Shown here: positions 60,273-64,000 of the stretch, in pieces | Layout: each line of letters opens with the position of its first letter | Numbering within the stretch: the first letter of the stretch is position 1 | Source: Bradyrhizobium sp. JYMT SZCCT0180 | GTDB lineage: Bacteria > Pseudomonadota > Alphaproteobacteria > Rhizobiales > Xanthobacteraceae | Direction: 5' to 3' | Length of the DNA stretch: 64,000 nt | Assembly: GCF_018130165.1 (NCBI RefSeq) | Contig: NZ_JAFCLZ010000009.1 | Span: 62,001-126,000, forward strand | Translations under genes and position numbers: made by a program | The notes under the pieces: generated by a model | The model's database searches: none | What the model was told of the DNA's origin: nothing | What the model saw: only the letters and a program-made list of their open reading frames with translations

Positions 60273-60477
60273 GGTGGGCAGGGAGGACGCATTGCCCTCC
60301 GCGCCGCGTTCGCCTAAGTCCGTCGGACTGCCGTTTACCAATGGTAGACGTTAATCTTGCCGCTTAAGACTGTCTCAATCCGCAATAATTATTGAGTAGG
60401 TGGGCGGCGGCGTTTCCCGTTAAGGGAACATGGCGTTGCTTCGGCAATTTTTCGACGATTTGGGGATATTAAACCGC

Positions 60478-62304
60478 ATGTGCGGCATTGTCGGCATTCT
60501 CGGACGCGCTCCGGTCGCGGAGCAGTTGGTGGATTCGCTCAAACGCCTGGAATATCGCGGCTATGATTCGGCCGGCGTCGCCACGTTGGAGGGCGACCAT
60601 CTGGCGCGGCGCCGCGCCGAGGGCAAACTGAAAAACCTCGAAAAGCGGCTGGAGGCCGAACCGCTCGCCGGCCATACCGGGATCGGACATACCCGCTGGG
60701 CCACCCATGGCCGGCCGACCGAGAACAACGCGCACCCGCACGCGACCGAACGCGTCGCCGTGGTCCATAACGGCATCATCGAGAATTTTCGCGAACTCCG
60801 CGAGGCGCTGGAGAAAAAGGGCGCGGTCTTCAAGACCGAAACCGATACCGAGATCGTGCTGCATCTGGTCGACAATCTGCTCGGCCAGGGCGTAGGCCCC
60901 GTCGAAGCGGTGAAAGCGGCGCTGTCGCAGCTGCGCGGCGCGTTCGCGCTCGGCTTCATCTTCGCCGGCGACAATGACCTGATGATCGGCGCCCGCAACG
61001 GCCCGCCGCTCGCGATCGGTCACGGCGACGGCGAAATGTATCTGGGGTCGGACGCGATTGCGCTCGGGCCGCTGACCAACACCGTCAGCTATCTCGAGGA
61101 CGGCGACTGGGTGGTGCTGACGCGCAAGGGCGCCACCATCTACGACAAGGACAATGCGATCGTTCATCGCGACGCGATCAGGCACACGGCGTCGAGTTCG
61201 CTGGTCGACAAGGCGAACTACCGCCACTTCATGGCCAAGGAAATCCACGAGCAGCCGGAAGTGGTCGGCCATACGCTGGCGCGCTACGTCGACATGGCGA
61301 CTGACCGCGTGATGCTGCCGGTGACGCTGCCGTTCGATTTCAGGGGTGTGCAGCGCATCGCGATCGTCGCCTGCGGCACCGCGAGCTATGCCGGCCATAT
61401 CGCCAAATACTGGTTCGAGCGGCTCGCCCGCGTGCCGGTCGAGGTCGATGTCGCCTCGGAATTCCGTTACCGCGAGGCGCCGCTGCGCAAGGGCGATCTG
61501 GCGATCTTCATCTCGCAGTCCGGCGAGACCGCCGACACGCTGGCGGCGCTGCGTTATGCGAAGTCGCAGGGCGTCCACACGCTGTCCGTGGTCAACGTAC
61601 CGACCTCGACGATCGCGCGCGAGAGCGAAACCGTGCTGCAGACGCTGGCGGGGCCCGAGATCGGCGTCGCCTCGACCAAGGCGTTCACCTGCCAGCTGAT
61701 GGTCCTGGCTGCGCTGGCCGTTGCCGCCGGCAAGGCGCGTGGCGAATTGTCCGACGAGGACGAGACCAAGCTGGTCCATGGCCTCGTCGAGGTTCCCCGC
61801 CTGATGGCGGCGGCGCTGACGACCGAACTGCAGATCGAAAAGCTGGCGCGCGACATCGCCAAATGCCGCGACGTGCTCTATCTCGGCCGCGGCACCAGCT
61901 ACCCTCTGGCGCTGGAAGGCGCGCTGAAGCTGAAGGAAATCTCCTACATCCACGCCGAGGGCTATGCCGCCGGCGAGCTCAAGCACGGCCCGATCGCGCT
62001 GATCGACGAGAACATGCCTGTCGTGGTGATCGCGCCGCATGACCGGGTGTTCGAAAAGACCGTCTCCAACATGCAGGAGGTCGCCGCCCGCGGCGGCAAC
62101 ATCATCCTGATGACCGACGCCAAGGGCGCTGCCGAGGCGACCATCGAATCCCTGGTCACCATCGTGCTGCCCGACATGGCCGCGACCTTTACGCCCATGG
62201 TCTATGCGGTTCCGGTGCAGCTGCTGGCCTATCATACCGCCGTAATCATGGGCACCGACGTCGATCAGCCGCGAAATCTGGCCAAATCGGTCACGGTCGA
62301 ATAG
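60478..62304 (+). CDS. glmS: Glutamine-fructose-6-phosphate aminotransferase
   Basis: The first step of UDP-GlcNAc synthesis. The ATG at 60478 is chosen because the catalytic Cys must be residue 2 (MCGIVGILGR); a frame from 60430 would bury it. The 608-aa protein has the GATase domain (YRGYDSAGVA, HTRWATHGRPTENNAHPH) and two SIS domains (ACGTASYAGHIAKYWFE, SQSGETADTLAAL, LGRGTSYPLALEGALKLKE). It ends KSVTVE, as in the family. Follows the autotransporters; upstream it lacks a visible glmS ribozyme. Confidence 0.97.
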   Translation: MCGIVGILGRAPVAEQLVDSLKRLEYRGYDSAGVATLEGDHLARRRAEGKLKNLEKRLEAEPLAGHTGIGHTRWATHGRPTENNAHPHATERVAVVHNGIIENFRELREALEKKGAVFKTETDTEIVLHLVDNLLGQGVGPVEAVKAALSQLRGAFALGFIFAGDNDLMIGARNGPPLAIGHGDGEMYLGSDAIALGPLTNTVSYLEDGDWVVLTRKGATIYDKDNAIVHRDAIRHTASSSLVDKANYRHFMAKEIHEQPEVVGHTLARYVDMATDRVMLPVTLPFDFRGVQRIAIVACGTASYAGHIAKYWFERLARVPVEVDVASEFRYREAPLRKGDLAIFISQSGETADTLAALRYAKSQGVHTLSVVNVPTSTIARESETVLQTLAGPEIGVASTKAFTCQLMVLAALAVAAGKARGELSDEDETKLVHGLVEVPRLMAAALTTELQIEKLARDIAKCRDVLYLGRGTSYPLALEGALKLKEISYIHAEGYAAGELKHGPIALIDENMPVVVIAPHDRVFEKTVSNMQEVAARGGNIILMTDAKGAAEATIESLVTIVLPDMAATFTPMVYAVPVQLLAYHTAVIMGTDVDQPRNLAKSVTVE

Positions 62305-62401
62305 CCGCAGGGGCGTGCTTGCCGGCATCTCGGGCCTTCAAAAACCTGCTAGGATGGCTTAGCTGGAACAAGACCGGCTGCCCCCGCGACCTGGAACCGC
62401 A

Positions 62402-63184
62402 ATGAATCCCCAAGATCTGCCCCCGTCCGACCCGGCCGACGTCCCGCCGGAAGCCCCTCGCGGGCTAATGGCCCGTTTTCGCAACTATTTCCTCACCGGC
62501 CTCGTGGTCGCCGGACCGATCGCAATTACCTTTTACCTGACCTGGTGGTTCGTCACCTGGGTCGACGGCCTGGTGCGGCCGTTCGTGCCCATTGCCTACC
62601 GGCCGGAAACCTATCTGCCCTTCGGGCTGCCGGGTTCCGGGTTGGTCATCGCCGTGGTGGCGCTGACGCTGCTGGGTTTTCTGACCGCGAACCTGATCGG
62701 GCGAACGCTGGTCGATCTTGGCGAACGGCTGCTCGGCCGCATTCCGGCGGTGCGCGCGATCTATCGCGGCGTCAAGCAGGTGTTCGAGACCTTGTTCTCG
62801 GGGAAGGGGTCGAGCTTCCGCCGCGTCGGCCTGGTCGAGTTTCCCTCGCCGGGCATGTGGTCGATCGTGCTTATCTCGCAATCGCCGAGCGTGGAGATCT
62901 CCAGTCGTCTTCCCAGCAATGACGAGCACATTTCGGTGTTCCTGCCGTGCGCGCCGAACCCGACCACGGGGTTCTTCTTCTACGTGCCGAAGAGCAAGAT
63001 CCTCGAAATCGACATGAGCGCCGAAGACGCCGCAACCCTGATCATGTCCTGCGGCGTGGTGCAGCCCGGCTCCGATCCGCAGAAGAAGATCGCGGCCTTG
63101 GCCGCGACGGCACAGGCCGCGCAAGCAGCGCGTGCCGCCAACGCCGCGAATGCAGCCACACTGCAGCCGGCGAAGGTGGAGTAG
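62402..63184 (+). CDS. DUF502 membrane protein
   Basis: A 260-aa inner-membrane protein of the DUF502 family. Two helices (FLTGLVVAGPIAITFYLTWW and SGLVIAVVALTLLGFLTANL) and the family segments IPAVRAIYRGVKQVFETLFS, FRRVGLVEFPSPGMWSIVLI and NPTTGFFFYVPKSKI are present. The C-terminal 40 residues are Ala-rich and disordered. Starts 97 nt after glmS. Function unknown for the family. Confidence 0.9.
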   Translation: MNPQDLPPSDPADVPPEAPRGLMARFRNYFLTGLVVAGPIAITFYLTWWFVTWVDGLVRPFVPIAYRPETYLPFGLPGSGLVIAVVALTLLGFLTANLIGRTLVDLGERLLGRIPAVRAIYRGVKQVFETLFSGKGSSFRRVGLVEFPSPGMWSIVLISQSPSVEISSRLPSNDEHISVFLPCAPNPTTGFFFYVPKSKILEIDMSAEDAATLIMSCGVVQPGSDPQKKIAALAATAQAAQAARAANAANAATLQPAKVE

Positions 63185-63208
63185 GGCACCGCGCCAGGCG
63201 TCTACTCC

Positions 63209-63316
63209 TCCTCATCCTGAGGAGCGGCGCGCCTTCGCCGCGTCTCGAAGGATGCAGGCCCATCTGTGGCCTCATGGTTCGAGACGGCGCAAGGGCGCCT
63301 CCTCACCATGAGGAGA
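63209..63316. repeat. Intergenic inverted repeat (CTCATCCTGAGG type)
   Basis: CCTCATCCTGAGGAG ... CGTCTCGAAGGATG faces CATGGTTCGAGACGG ... CTCCTCACCATGAGGAG. It is a well-known dispersed palindrome of Bradyrhizobium, here between convergent DUF502 and recG genes. Confidence 0.8.
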
Positions 63317-63321
63317 ACCAG

Positions 63322-64000
63322 TCACCCCGCCCCGATCAGCGGGATCGCTTCATCGCGCTCGTACAAATACAGCAAACAGCGCAGCGCTTCGCCGCGGTCG
63401 CCTTTGAGTTTCGGATTGTCCTTCATGATCCGCAGCGCTTCGTCGCGGGCCTGGGTGATGAGCTGGCCGTGGACTTCGGAGCGGGCGATGCGGTAGCCGG
63501 GCAGGCCGCTCTGCCGGATGCCGAGCACGTCGCCTTCGCCGCGCAGTTTCAGATCTTCCTCGGCGATCCGGAATCCGTCTGACGTTTCGCGGATCACTTT
63601 CAGCCGCGCGGTGGACATCTCGTTGAGTGGCTCCTTGTAGAGCAACAGGCAGGTGGACGCCTCCGACCCGCGGCCGATGCGGCCGCGCAATTGATGCAAC
63701 TGGGCGAGGCCAAAGCGTTCGGCATTCTCGATCACCATGATGGATGCTGCGGGGACGTCGACGCCGACTTCGACCACGGTGGTGGCGACCAGGAGGCCGA
63801 TTTCGTGGACGGCAAACTGCGCCATCACGCGGTCCTTTTCGGTGCCCTTCATCTGGCCGTGGACGAGGCCGACGCGGTCCCCAAAACGCTGCTGCAGCCG
63901 CTCGAACCGCTCGGTGGCGTTGGTGAGGTGCTCGATGCCCTCGGCCTCGGACTCTTCCACGAGCGGACAGATCCAGTAGACCAGTTTTCCCGCCTTGAGC
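63322..64000 (-). CDS. recG: ATP-dependent DNA helicase RecG, C-terminal part
   Basis: The frame is open to the right edge and lacks its 5' end. About 225 residues remain: the second RecA-like helicase lobe with LLVATTVVEVGVDVPAASIM (motif V) and QLHQLRGRIGRGSEASTCLL (motif VI, arginine finger), then the RecG-specific SDGFRIAEEDLKLRGEGDVL and GTRQSG-like (GIRQSGLPGY) end. It unwinds branched DNA and remodels forks in recombination repair. Confidence 0.95.
   Translation of the reverse strand, partial: LKAGKLVYWICPLVEESEAEGIEHLTNATERFERLQQRFGDRVGLVHGQMKGTEKDRVMAQFAVHEIGLLVATTVVEVGVDVPAASIMVIENAERFGLAQLHQLRGRIGRGSEASTCLLLYKEPLNEMSTARLKVIRETSDGFRIAEEDLKLRGEGDVLGIRQSGLPGYRIARSEVHGQLITQARDEALRIMKDNPKLKGDRGEALRCLLYLYERDEAIPLIGAG

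Noticed and set aside
60273..60477. glmS ribozyme
   Set aside because: The leader is only about 200 nt and I see none of the double-pseudoknot core; this ribozyme is typical of Gram-positive bacteria.
60469..62328. 619-codon frame antisense to glmS
   Set aside because: Shadow of glmS, no recognisable domain, no ribosome site.

Overview
The window looks like chromosome of a Bradyrhizobium-type alphaproteobacterium (Nitrobacteraceae). The basis is high GC, the gene order coaD / two cyclophilins / queA / asd / tgt, an ndvB-ndvD-ndvC cyclic beta-glucan locus, a rhizobial C-P lyase locus, several families of intergenic palindromes typical of this group, and many very small lineage-type genes. The assignment rests on recognised gene content and was not checked by a database search.

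Layout. 1-2.1 kb: the 5' part of an uncharacterised gene and small membrane or secreted proteins. 2.1-9.7 kb: housekeeping genes (coaD, two peptidyl-prolyl isomerases, queA, asd, tgt) with a DedA protein and a glutathione S-transferase. A Thr/Lys-rich mini-ORF and an intrinsic terminator precede asd and may form an attenuator. 10.1-19.6 kb: cysteine synthase coupled to a BrnA-like protein, a caspase-fold protein, an EamA transporter, a RidA protein, a formyltransferase-fold protein and several small secreted proteins.

20-35.4 kb: phosphorus acquisition. A Tat-exported PhoD is followed by two divergent phosphonate transcription units. The minus-strand unit holds a hexapeptide acyltransferase, a second PhnM and a DUF1045 2H-phosphoesterase. 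The plus-strand unit holds phnCDEE. A convergent phnF and the phnGHIJKLMN operon follow. Pho boxes (heptamers spaced by 4 nt) precede all three promoters, and a perfect palindrome before phnG is a likely PhnF operator. phnP is not visible in the window.

35.5-43.6 kb: an accessory-like stretch made almost entirely of very small genes (about 30-150 aa), many joined by ATGA/GTGA overlaps. It includes zinc-ribbon proteins, a ribbon-helix-helix protein, a Myb-like protein, a double-glycine leader peptide, a frameshifted gene and a candidate structured RNA. It ends at a tRNA-Lys(UUU). No integrase or transposase is visible.

43.7-49.5 kb: ndvB and ndvD diverge from ndvC (osmoregulated or symbiotic cyclic beta-1,3/1,6-glucans). 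49.6-64 kb: a SPOR-like envelope protein, then glmU, two tandem autotransporters with nearly identical barrels, glmS (which with glmU supplies UDP-GlcNAc for the envelope), a DUF502 membrane protein and the 3' part of recG.
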